Shown in pieces: positions 1 through 6,667 of a stretch of DNA of 12,044 bases. The notes beneath the pieces were generated by a model. It had not been told where the DNA came from, made no database searches, and saw only the letters and a program-made list of their open reading frames with translations. Location of the stretch: assembly GCA_902478725.1 (NCBI GenBank), contig CABSMD010000060.1, forward strand, positions 1 through 12,044, read 5' to 3'. Made by a program: the position numbers and the translations under genes. This stretch comes from an uncultured Clostridia bacterium. GTDB taxonomy: Bacteria > Bacillota > Clostridia > HGM11514. Numbering within the stretch: the stretch's first letter is position 1; every line of letters begins with the position of its first letter.

Positions 1-612
1 ACCCTACACTCCATTGCGTATTTTGCAAACGCCGCGCTGGCACATTTCGGCTACCCCATCATTGAAGAGGAAGCATACAAGCTTCTGGTCGGCAACGGCG
101 CCGACAATCTGGTGCGGAGGATGCTGGAACGCGCGGGTGACACGAGTGACGAGGCCTTTTTCAACGTGAGCCGGATGTATAACAAAACCTATGATGAAAA
201 CGCTCTCTATCTTACAGAACCGTATCCGGGTATCTGTGAACTCCTGGACAATTTAAAGCAGGATGGCTGCCGCCTCGGCGTGTTGTCCAACAAGCCGCAT
301 AACACAACCGCGAAGATCGTCGAGTCCCTTTTTGGAAAAAAATTTTTCGATATCTGCTGCGGCAAGCAGGAGGGAATGCCCAAAAAACCGGATCCCACGG
401 CTTTGTTTGACATCCTGCGCAAGTTGGATGCGGTCCCGGAAGAATCCGTATTTGCCGGCGACTCAAGCGTCGACATGCAGACCGGCCGAAACGGCGGATT
501 GTTTCCCATCGGCGTGCTCTGGGGATTCCGCGGACGGGAGGAACTGGAGCAAAACGGCGCCGGGCTGATTGTGTCACACCCGTCTGAAATCTACACATTT
601 TTAAAACAATGA
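1..612 (+). CDS. HAD-family hydrolase, phosphoglycolate phosphatase-like (5' end outside window)
   Basis: The reading frame is open from base 1 to a TGA at 610-612, so the gene starts upstream of the window. The first codons read TLHSIAYFANAALAHFGYP, which fits the residues just after the HAD nucleophile motif (DxDGTL), so only the extreme N-terminus with the catalytic aspartates is missing. The remaining HAD signatures are visible: a Ser in GVLSNK (motif II), the Lys of KKPDP (motif III), and GDSSVDM (motif IV, Mg2+-binding acidic residues). The helical cap between motifs I and II is the type found in Gph/PGP phosphatases. The family hydrolyses small phosphate esters in the cytoplasm, classically 2-phosphoglycolate; the actual substrate cannot be read from sequence. 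It converges on uxaA with a 54-bp gap, so it is not part of that operon. The internal ATG at 112 is not the true start, because conserved family sequence lies upstream of it. Confidence 0.88.
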   Translation, partial: TLHSIAYFANAALAHFGYPIIEEEAYKLLVGNGADNLVRRMLERAGDTSDEAFFNVSRMYNKTYDENALYLTEPYPGICELLDNLKQDGCRLGVLSNKPHNTTAKIVESLFGKKFFDICCGKQEGMPKKPDPTALFDILRKLDAVPEESVFAGDSSVDMQTGRNGGLFPIGVLWGFRGREELEQNGAGLIVSHPSEIYTFLKQ

Positions 613-620
613 TTTTTCAT

Positions 621-661
621 AACCACAAGCCGATTTCGGGGTTTCAGCCCAGGGCTTGGTT
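621..661. other. Imperfect inverted repeat between convergent genes
   Basis: AACC-(AC)-AAGCC at 621-631 can pair with GGCTT-GGTT at 653-661, leaving a two-base bulge and a loop of about 21 nt that contains a smaller GGG/CCC pairing. It lies between the stops of the HAD gene and uxaA, where a terminator is expected. There is no good T-tract on either strand, so its role as a terminator is only possible. Confidence 0.3.
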
Positions 662-666
662 GGATG

Positions 667-2100
667 TTAGAGGGTGACGCCGTCCTTCCAGATGGCGATC
701 TCGCGATAGCCGTACTCTTCATTTTTCGCCCTTTCACCGGATGCGACCCGAAGCACGTGGGAAAACAATTGGTCTGAAAGCGCGTCCATGCTTGCCCCAT
801 CGGCCAAAGGTCCCGCGTCAAAGTCGATCCAATTCCCCTTCCTTTGAGCAAGAACGGTGTTGGAGGAAATTTTCAGGGTGGGTACGAAGGTGCCAAGCGG
901 GGTACCGCGTCCGGTGGTGAAAAGGATCAGGTGCGCGCCGGACGCCAATAGCGCGGTGACGGCGACAATGTCGTTGCCCGGCCCCTGGAGAAGGTTCAAT
1001 CCTTTGGTTTTTAGCCGTTCTCCATAGTTCAGAACGTCCACAACCGGCGCGCGTCCGGATTTTTGGGTACAGCCCAGAGACTTTTCCTCCAGTGTAGTGA
1101 TCCCCCCCTCCTTATTGCCCGGCGACGGGTTCTCATACACCGGCTGACCATAGCAGATGAAGTACTCTTTAAAATCGTTGATTAACGAAACCGTTTTATC
1201 GAACACCTCCCGGCTTTGGCAGCGTTCCATCAGCAGGGTTTCCGCCCCGAACATCTCCGGCACCTCGGTCAACAGCGCACTGGCGCCCATAGTGGTGATC
1301 CGGTCGGTGATCCGCCCAACAAGCGGGTTGGCGGTGATGCCGGAAAACGCGTCGCTCCCGCCGCATTTGAGGCCGATGATCAGTTCGCCGGCGCCGATCT
1401 CCTCGCGAGTGAAACCTTCTGTGTAGCAAACCAGTTCCTCCAGCAGCGCAAGGCCCGCTTCGATCTCGTCTGGCTCATCCTGGGCGGTTAGAAATTTCAC
1501 ACGCCGTTCGTCCCACCTCCCTAAAACCTCTTGAAAGACCGGAATGTTATTGTTTTCACACCCCAGGCCCAGCACCAGTACGCCGCCCGCATTGGGATGC
1601 TCGACGAGTCCCTTTAAAATTCTCTGTGTGTTCGCCTGATCGCCTCCCAATTGCGAGCAGCCAAATGGATGAGTCAGCGCGAAGAATCCATCGCACCGCC
1701 CGGCAAACCGTTTTTGTGCGGTTTGTGCCAAAAGCTCTGCCGTGTGGTTGACACAGCCAACGGTCGGCACAATCCAGATTTCATTCCGGATACCAACCCG
1801 CCCGTCCTCGCGCCGGTAACCCAGAAAAGAATCGGCGGCCGCGGGTTCAAGCGGCTGCTGCTTTGGCCGGTATTCATAAAATTCCAGGCCTGATAGATTG
1901 GTTTTCAGGTTATGCGAGTGTATATGGGCGCCCGCAGAAATATTCCCGGTTGCATGACCGATCGGGAAGCCGTACTTAATCACGTCCTCCCCCTTTTTCA
2001 TATCGCGCAGGGCAACCTTATGCCCGAACGGAACGCCGGTACCGCCGTCAAGTGACACGCCGACATTGTCTGCATCTGTAATCCGAATGATCCGGCTCAT
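667..2100 (-). CDS. uxaA: Altronate dehydratase (SAF domain fused to catalytic domain)
   Basis: This encodes 477 residues, close to the roughly 495 of E. coli UxaA. The enzyme dehydrates D-altronate to 2-keto-3-deoxy-D-gluconate in the cytoplasm, a late step of galacturonate breakdown. Residues 10-80 form an SAF domain (GHKVAL, then GFPIGHAT and the His-rich AHIHSHN). The catalytic part follows, with GIRNEIWIVPTVGCVN (about 103-118), HPFGCSQLGG (144-153), GLGCENNN (178-185) and GLKCGGSDAFSGITANPLVG (243-262), the Cys-rich signatures of the UxaA/GarD family. Some relatives split the two domains into separate genes; here they are fused. The start at 2100 is chosen because GGGGAGGAA lies 5 nt upstream and the SAF domain begins at once. 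The frame stays open to 2367, but that part overlaps uxaB and looks unlike the family. It sits 29 bp downstream of uxaB and is surely co-transcribed. GarD-type galactarate dehydratases are related, but the uxaB partner argues for altronate. Confidence 0.92.
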   Translation of the reverse strand: MSRIIRITDADNVGVSLDGGTGVPFGHKVALRDMKKGEDVIKYGFPIGHATGNISAGAHIHSHNLKTNLSGLEFYEYRPKQQPLEPAAADSFLGYRREDGRVGIRNEIWIVPTVGCVNHTAELLAQTAQKRFAGRCDGFFALTHPFGCSQLGGDQANTQRILKGLVEHPNAGGVLVLGLGCENNNIPVFQEVLGRWDERRVKFLTAQDEPDEIEAGLALLEELVCYTEGFTREEIGAGELIIGLKCGGSDAFSGITANPLVGRITDRITTMGASALLTEVPEMFGAETLLMERCQSREVFDKTVSLINDFKEYFICYGQPVYENPSPGNKEGGITTLEEKSLGCTQKSGRAPVVDVLNYGERLKTKGLNLLQGPGNDIVAVTALLASGAHLILFTTGRGTPLGTFVPTLKISSNTVLAQRKGNWIDFDAGPLADGASMDALSDQLFSHVLRVASGERAKNEEYGYREIAIWKDGVTL

Positions 2101-2105
2101 ATCGA

Positions 2106-2114
2106 TTCCTCCCC
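2106..2114 (-). promoter_or_regulatory. uxaA ribosome binding site (decides start)
   Basis: On the minus strand this reads GGGGAGGAA, 5 nt before the ATG at 2098-2100. It fixes the start there rather than at the longer open frame reaching 2367. Confidence 0.85.
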
Positions 2115-2129
2115 ATCTAATAGCTCTGC

Positions 2130-3575
2130 TCAACGCAATAAATGTTCCACCGCCGCACGCATCCCATTTTGCAGAATATCGGTAAGGGCCGCCGTTACCG
2201 CTTCTGTCATGCCGGAAAGCTCGTTGAGGTCTTGTCCCCAAAAATCTTCCCGGGCAAGGGTTTGACGCACAAAAGCAGCAACCGGCAGCGCGTCTTGGCC
2301 ATACGCTTCCCACGCGGCTGCAAAATAGTCCAGCACCGCCTGGTCGTCCGAAATCGGATAGGAGCACCCCGACCGGTCGCCGGTAAAGCCTCCCTCTCCC
2401 TTTTTCCCCCTGTAAAAGGCCATCAGGGCAGCCAGCGAAAAGCTTAAGATGCGCGGTGCGCTATTGCATTTCTCAATATATTCACACACGGTAGGCAACA
2501 GCCGCGCCTTCCACTTTGACACCGAATTTAACGAGATACTCAACAGCTTATGTACGATAAAGGGGTTGGCAAACCGCTCGAATACATCTTTGGCATAGGC
2601 GGTCAGTTGTTCCTTGTCCAGCGGAACAGCAGGGATGATCTCTTCGTACACCCCCCGTTCCATCATAGCGCGGATGGTATCATCCCGCAGGCAGTCCTCC
2701 ACCGTGTCCAGCCCACACAGGTAGGCCGCAAGCACTGTCATGGTATGGGTACCGTTTAAAATACGCACCTTGCGGGTGCGGTAGAGTGACATATCGTCTG
2801 TCCAGACGACATGCAGGCCCGCCTTCGCAAACGGCAGTTCCCTTTCATATTGCCCGCCTCCCTCGATCACCCATAGATGAAACAGCTCCGAGGTGTCAAA
2901 CAGCAGGTCGTCCGCCATGCCCGCTTTTACGGCCTCTTCCCGATTATAGCCGGTCACGATCCGGTCAACCAAGGTGTTACAAAAGGCATTGCAATGGTTG
3001 ACCCATTTTATGAATGCTTCGCCCAATTGCCATTCCTCCGCATAACGGAGGACGATCTTTTTGAGTGTCTCCCCATTTTTGTCAATCAGCTCGCAGGGCA
3101 GGAACAGCAACCCTTTATCCGCCGCGCCCGAAAAGGCGCGAAACCGTTCATATAGCAGGACGGTCACCTTTGCGGGAAAGGAAGCCGGCGGCGTACTGTC
3201 CGCCCGGTCGTTCGGATCATACGCGATCCCGGCCTCGGTCGTGTTGGACACGACATAACGCAAATCCGGGTTATGGGCCTGCTCCAGATATTTTTCAAAT
3301 TCCTTGTATACGTCTATTCCCTCGTTGATGCAGGTGATGGTACGAAGCCTCTGTACCGCCTCCCCTTCCCGCAAGCCGCGCATCAACAGGCTGTAGACTC
3401 CCTCCTGCGCATTGAGCTGCTCCACCATTCCGCGCGGGATGGGCTGCACCACGTTAATACTTCCGTTAAATTCACCGCTTTCATTTAGAATATCGAACAT
3501 CCAGTCCACAAAGGCGCGCAGGAAACCGCCTTCGCCGAATTGCAAAACCCGTACCGGCCTTACCTTTTTTTCCAT
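2130..3575 (-). CDS. uxaB: Tagaturonate reductase (altronate oxidoreductase)
   Basis: This encodes 481 residues, almost the same length as E. coli UxaB (483). The enzyme reduces D-tagaturonate to D-altronate with NADH, supplying the substrate of the next gene. It belongs to the long-chain mannitol dehydrogenase family. The N-terminal nucleotide-binding loop reads VLQFGEGGFLRAFVDW (about 10-25). The family catalytic signature K-x4-N-x2-H is present as K269, N274 and H277 in KVRILNGTH. The C-terminal helical domain runs from about residue 280 to the end. AAGGAGGAA lies 8 nt upstream of the ATG. It is the first gene of a two-gene operon with its own promoter and an operator in the 5' leader. Fructuronate reductase (UxuB) is a close relative, but adjacency to altronate dehydratase favours the tagaturonate assignment. 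The isomerase (uxaC), KDG kinase and KDPG aldolase needed to complete the pathway are not in the window. Confidence 0.9.
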   Translation of the reverse strand: MEKKVRPVRVLQFGEGGFLRAFVDWMFDILNESGEFNGSINVVQPIPRGMVEQLNAQEGVYSLLMRGLREGEAVQRLRTITCINEGIDVYKEFEKYLEQAHNPDLRYVVSNTTEAGIAYDPNDRADSTPPASFPAKVTVLLYERFRAFSGAADKGLLFLPCELIDKNGETLKKIVLRYAEEWQLGEAFIKWVNHCNAFCNTLVDRIVTGYNREEAVKAGMADDLLFDTSELFHLWVIEGGGQYERELPFAKAGLHVVWTDDMSLYRTRKVRILNGTHTMTVLAAYLCGLDTVEDCLRDDTIRAMMERGVYEEIIPAVPLDKEQLTAYAKDVFERFANPFIVHKLLSISLNSVSKWKARLLPTVCEYIEKCNSAPRILSFSLAALMAFYRGKKGEGGFTGDRSGCSYPISDDQAVLDYFAAAWEAYGQDALPVAAFVRQTLAREDFWGQDLNELSGMTEAVTAALTDILQNGMRAAVEHLLR

Positions 3576-3602
3576 CCTTCCAATTCCTCCTTCACAGCGC
3601 AG

Positions 3603-3616
3603 TGTAACCGCTTACA
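3603..3616. promoter_or_regulatory. LacI-family / cre-type operator
   Basis: TGTAACCGCTTACA is a 14-bp palindrome with a single mismatched pair around a central CG. It matches the Bacillus cre consensus TGWAANCGNTNWCA at every position, and is also the general form of LacI/GalR-family operators. It lies about 8-21 bp downstream of the predicted uxaB transcription start, a position suited to repression. It is about 60 bp upstream of the -35 box of the divergent regulator gene, so it should mainly control uxaBA. Whether CcpA, the neighbouring LacI protein or both bind is not decided by sequence. Confidence 0.8.
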
Positions 3617-3630
3617 TTTTTGTTGTATTC

Positions 3631-3659
3631 ACTATATCATACCCCCAACTATTTTGCAA
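3631..3659 (-). promoter_or_regulatory. uxaBA promoter
   Basis: On the minus strand TTGCAA (3654-3659) is followed by a 17-bp spacer and TATAGT (3631-3636). A TG lies one base before the -10, giving an extended -10 element. The predicted start of transcription is near 3624, leaving a leader of about 50 nt that contains the operator. Confidence 0.75.
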
Positions 3660-3674
3660 GGGGAAAAAGAACGA

Positions 3675-3704
3675 TTGACAAGATTTATAAGAAAGAGATA
3701 TAAT
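3675..3704 (+). promoter_or_regulatory. Promoter of the LacI-family gene
   Basis: TTGACA (3675-3680), an 18-bp spacer and TATAAT (3699-3704) give two perfect sigma-A hexamers. The start codon is 30 bp downstream, preceded by an AAGGGA-type ribosome binding site at about 3723-3728. No copy of the 14-bp operator overlaps this promoter. Confidence 0.85.
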
Positions 3705-3734
3705 TTTGGAAAAGCAATTGGAAAGGGACAGTAG

Positions 3735-4712
3735 ATGAATATATACGATATTGCAAAAGAAGCCAACGTTTCGACCGCAACCGTATCCCGTGTATTAAAC
3801 AACAGCGGCAAGGTCAGCGAAAAAACACGGGAGCGGGTGTTATCGGTGGTCAATAAATACGGCTATTCCCCCAACGTGTTCGCCCGCGGCCTGATGAGCG
3901 CCTCCTTAAAAACAATCGGGGTGCTGACGGTCGACATTCGGGACATGTACTATGCGACGGTAGCGTATACCATCGAGCAGGAATTTGAAAAGCTGGGGTA
4001 CAGCGTTATTCTCTGTAACACCGGCGTAAGCGCAGCGCAGAAGGAACGCTATATCGCCATGTTGACCGAAAAACAGGTGGACGGGATGATCTTTGTCGGC
4101 TCGGTGTTCCGGGACGACACCATCAGCGCTACCATTGAAGAAACTGCCCAAAAAATTCCATGTGTGATCGTCAACGGGCATGTCGAGGGCGCCTACTCGG
4201 TGGTCTGTGACGAGGCGGACGGTGCGGCGCAATGCGTGCAGTACCTTTATCAAAAGGGACGCTCGCACATCCTCTTCTTACAAAACAGCAACACCTACTC
4301 CTCGCAGAACAAGGGACGGGGGTATGAGGCGGCCATGCGGGAATTCGGCGGAGAGCCGCGCACCGTTGCAGCCGGCCCCGGGATTGACGGTGGATATCAC
4401 GCGGTAGAAGCCCTCCTGCGCGAGGGTGTCACAGTTGACGCCATCCTTGCCTCGGAAGACGTTTGTGCAGTTGGAGCACTCAAGGCTCTGCTTGCAAACG
4501 GCAGACGGGTACCCGATGAGACGGCGTTGTTTGGGTTTAACAATTCGGAATTTTGTTCCTGTAGCATTCCTTCTCTTTCTTCCGTGGACAACCGTATGGA
4601 GGAGATGGGACGGCAGGCAGTATTTTTACTCTATAACATCTTAAACGGGAAAGAACCGCAAAAAAAGACTATAGTTCCCCCGAATCTCGTCCTGCGCGGC
4701 ACAACGCCGTAA
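3735..4712 (+). CDS. LacI/GalR-family transcriptional regulator
   Basis: This encodes 325 residues, typical for the family. The N-terminal DNA-binding domain (about 2-50) shows the standard helix-turn-helix, IYDIAKEANVSTATVSRVLN, followed by the hinge region YGYSPNVFARGL. A periplasmic-binding-protein-like effector domain follows (about 60-320), with family landmarks IGVLTVDIRD, the VDGMIFVGS region and the C-terminal ALFGFNNSE segment. It is divergent from uxaBA, and a LacI-type operator sits in the uxaB leader. The likely role is therefore a cytoplasmic repressor of hexuronate use that responds to a pathway sugar acid. This role is inferred from context; the ligand cannot be read from sequence. 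The GH26-like gene downstream has its own promoter but could also be a target. No clear terminator separates the two. Confidence 0.93.
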   Translation: MNIYDIAKEANVSTATVSRVLNNSGKVSEKTRERVLSVVNKYGYSPNVFARGLMSASLKTIGVLTVDIRDMYYATVAYTIEQEFEKLGYSVILCNTGVSAAQKERYIAMLTEKQVDGMIFVGSVFRDDTISATIEETAQKIPCVIVNGHVEGAYSVVCDEADGAAQCVQYLYQKGRSHILFLQNSNTYSSQNKGRGYEAAMREFGGEPRTVAAGPGIDGGYHAVEALLREGVTVDAILASEDVCAVGALKALLANGRRVPDETALFGFNNSEFCSCSIPSLSSVDNRMEEMGRQAVFLLYNILNGKEPQKKTIVPPNLVLRGTTP

Positions 4713-4721
4713 AAGAAGGGC

Positions 4722-4750
4722 TTGATTTCACCTTTTTATTCCTGTATAAT
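4722..4750 (+). promoter_or_regulatory. Promoter of the GH26-like gene
   Basis: TTGATT (4722-4727), a 17-bp spacer and a perfect TATAAT (4745-4750) lie between lacI and the glycosidase gene. The start codon is 44 bp beyond the -10, with GGGGAGG at 4784-4790 as ribosome binding site. The gene can thus be expressed independently of the regulator. Confidence 0.75.
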
Positions 4751-4794
4751 GTATAAAAATTAGCTTTTGAAGCGACTTAATTTGGGGAGGACCT

Positions 4795-6543
4795 ATGAAA
4801 CAAACAATCACGAAAAGAACCAGGCTGATCTGCCTGCTGCTCATCACGGCAATCGCCGGGGCAGCCGTGGGCTCCGGTGGGACGCTGTATATCATGCGCT
4901 CGCAAAGCTATCTGGCACGCGGAATCCGCAACACCGCCCAGAGAATCATCAACCCGCCGTTTCAAGAAACAAAAGGTTTGGAAAATGTAGAAAGCGTTGA
5001 AGAATACGTGGATAATATCCGCCTGCCGGCACACCAGTCAGCAACGGCAGAGGATAAATACAACCGGGATGTAAAAAAGGTATATAAAACCAATAGCAAA
5101 CAGCGACTGGTTAACTATTTCGGAGGCTTCAGCGTCGACCTGCCGCTTGACTACCACTTTCAATTTGAGCTATCGCCCCACCGAACCATCGCTGAGGCCG
5201 ATGGTGTGCAGATTACCCTTACACGGGAGATATCTCCCTATGATGATGTAGAAGGGTATGTCGCCTACTATCTCAACCGGTTTATTCTGGATGAAACCTA
5301 CCAGCAGGAAAATAGAATTCGCCTGAATAAGCACGACACCTACCGCGCTGGAAAAAACAAGGTAGAGGAGATCACTGTGACGCTGGAGGAGGCTCCCCCG
5401 GGGACCCCGGACAGATACACCTACCTGATACTTCAGGCCAAAAAACGGGCATTTTACCGCATTCAATACCGGTATCACAGCAGCGACAAAGCGATGGAGC
5501 AGGAAATTAAGGATACGATAAAATCCTTCCGCTATTTTGTACCGTATGGGATTGGGAAATACAGCGTTTCCTGGCAGCCGGAGCTGCCCGCCAACTGGTC
5601 AAAGGAAACCCGCCAAACCTATGACCGGATTAAAAATGCCGAAACGGTGGACTGGGGGATCTTTTGCAGGGATATCTACGGGGAGGGGATCGAAAAATCG
5701 ATTCCGGAGTTGGAGCAAAAGCTGGATTACAAGTTTCCGGTCATTCTCTCCTATGTGCATTACGGCTCGCCCTTTCCAACCGAATTCATGCAGAAAAATT
5801 ATGAAGAAGGCCGGCTGATTGAGCTGACCTATCAGATGACTACCAACAACAATGAGGATTTTCACTGCTATACCCCGATGCTGGACGCATACCGCGGCCT
5901 GCTCGATGAGGACATCCGCGCGTTTGCGCGGGACGCCAAGGCGTTTGGAAAGCCTTTTTTGTTCCGGTTGAATAATGAAATGAACAGCGACTGGACAAGT
6001 TATAGCGGCGTGGTAAACCTAAGCGACCCGGACATTTATATCAGCGTTTGGCGACGGATGTATGAAATATTCGAGGAGGAAGGGGTAGACAACGCCATCT
6101 GGATTTACAATCCAAATGACCGGAATTATCCGCCCTGCAACTGGAACGATTTCACGGTCTATTATCCGGGCAACAAATATGTACAGATGATCGGGCTGAC
6201 CGGCTACAACAACGGCACCTACTACGCCGAGCAGAACGGTGAGGAATGGCGTGAATTTGAGCAGATTTATGACGAGGTCAACATGAAATACAAAGACCTG
6301 TTCGGCAGCTTCCCTTGGATCATCACCGAATTTGCTTCAAGCTCGATCGGGGGAGACAAGGCCAAGTGGATTGACAACATGTTCGGTTGTCTGGATAAAT
6401 ACCCGAACATTAAAATGGCGGTTTGGTTCAGCTATGCGGATTTTAACGAGGAAACCGGGGTAGCCGCCCGTCCCTATTGGCTGGATGAAACGCCGGAAAC
6501 AGTAGAAGCATTCGCACGCGGGATCAAAGATCAAAAGAAATAA
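4795..6543 (+). CDS. Membrane-anchored GH26-like glycoside hydrolase with extra N-terminal domain
   Basis: This encodes 582 residues. KRTR at the N-terminus followed by a hydrophobic stretch at about 9-33 indicates a signal anchor with no evident cleavage site, so the rest should face outside. Residues about 100-250 form a separate domain (YFGGFSVDLP to IKSFRYF) that resembles MOG1/PsbP-like alpha/beta folds; this is tentative. The catalytic (beta/alpha)8 region covers about 275-575. RLNNEMNSDW carries the probable acid/base E395, and WIITEFASSS the probable nucleophile E512. Their 117-residue separation is close to that in GH26 mannanases. Typical GH26 enzymes have His before the acid/base Glu; here it is Asn, as in other clan GH-A families. 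The substrate may be a beta-mannan or another beta-glycan, which is uncertain. GGGGAGG lies 4 nt before the ATG. It follows the LacI-family gene by 82 bp. Confidence 0.72.
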   Translation: MKQTITKRTRLICLLLITAIAGAAVGSGGTLYIMRSQSYLARGIRNTAQRIINPPFQETKGLENVESVEEYVDNIRLPAHQSATAEDKYNRDVKKVYKTNSKQRLVNYFGGFSVDLPLDYHFQFELSPHRTIAEADGVQITLTREISPYDDVEGYVAYYLNRFILDETYQQENRIRLNKHDTYRAGKNKVEEITVTLEEAPPGTPDRYTYLILQAKKRAFYRIQYRYHSSDKAMEQEIKDTIKSFRYFVPYGIGKYSVSWQPELPANWSKETRQTYDRIKNAETVDWGIFCRDIYGEGIEKSIPELEQKLDYKFPVILSYVHYGSPFPTEFMQKNYEEGRLIELTYQMTTNNNEDFHCYTPMLDAYRGLLDEDIRAFARDAKAFGKPFLFRLNNEMNSDWTSYSGVVNLSDPDIYISVWRRMYEIFEEEGVDNAIWIYNPNDRNYPPCNWNDFTVYYPGNKYVQMIGLTGYNNGTYYAEQNGEEWREFEQIYDEVNMKYKDLFGSFPWIITEFASSSIGGDKAKWIDNMFGCLDKYPNIKMAVWFSYADFNEETGVAARPYWLDETPETVEAFARGIKDQKK

Positions 6544-6579
6544 GCGGAATTTTTCCTTTTAACAATCCTGCCCAAGCAT

Positions 6580-6626
6580 AAAAAACGCCGGTAAACCATC
6601 TCGGTTTACCGGCGATATTGTTTTTT
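6580..6626. terminator. Bidirectional rho-independent terminator
   Basis: CGCCGGTAAACC (6586-6597), loop ATCTC, and GGTTTACCGGCG (6603-6614) form a perfect 12-bp stem. On the minus strand six T (complement of 6580-6585) follow the stem immediately, making a strong terminator for the SLH protein gene. On the plus strand six T (6621-6626) follow after ATATTG, which is weaker but plausible for the GH26-like gene. The two genes converge here. Confidence 0.88.
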
Positions 6627-6667
6627 GCCTGTCTATTGTTTTATCTATCTGCTTGTCCTTACCGTGA

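Noticed and set aside
2101..2367. N-terminal extension of altronate dehydratase
   Set aside because: The frame is open to 2367 but overlaps the 3' end of uxaB. The extra 89 residues do not resemble the family, and a strong ribosome binding site sits just before the ATG at 2100.
4766..4780. Second LacI-type operator before the GH26-like gene (TTTTGAAGCGACTTAA region)
   Set aside because: It has a central CG and a suitable position downstream of the -10, but too few symmetric pairs and no match to the cre consensus.
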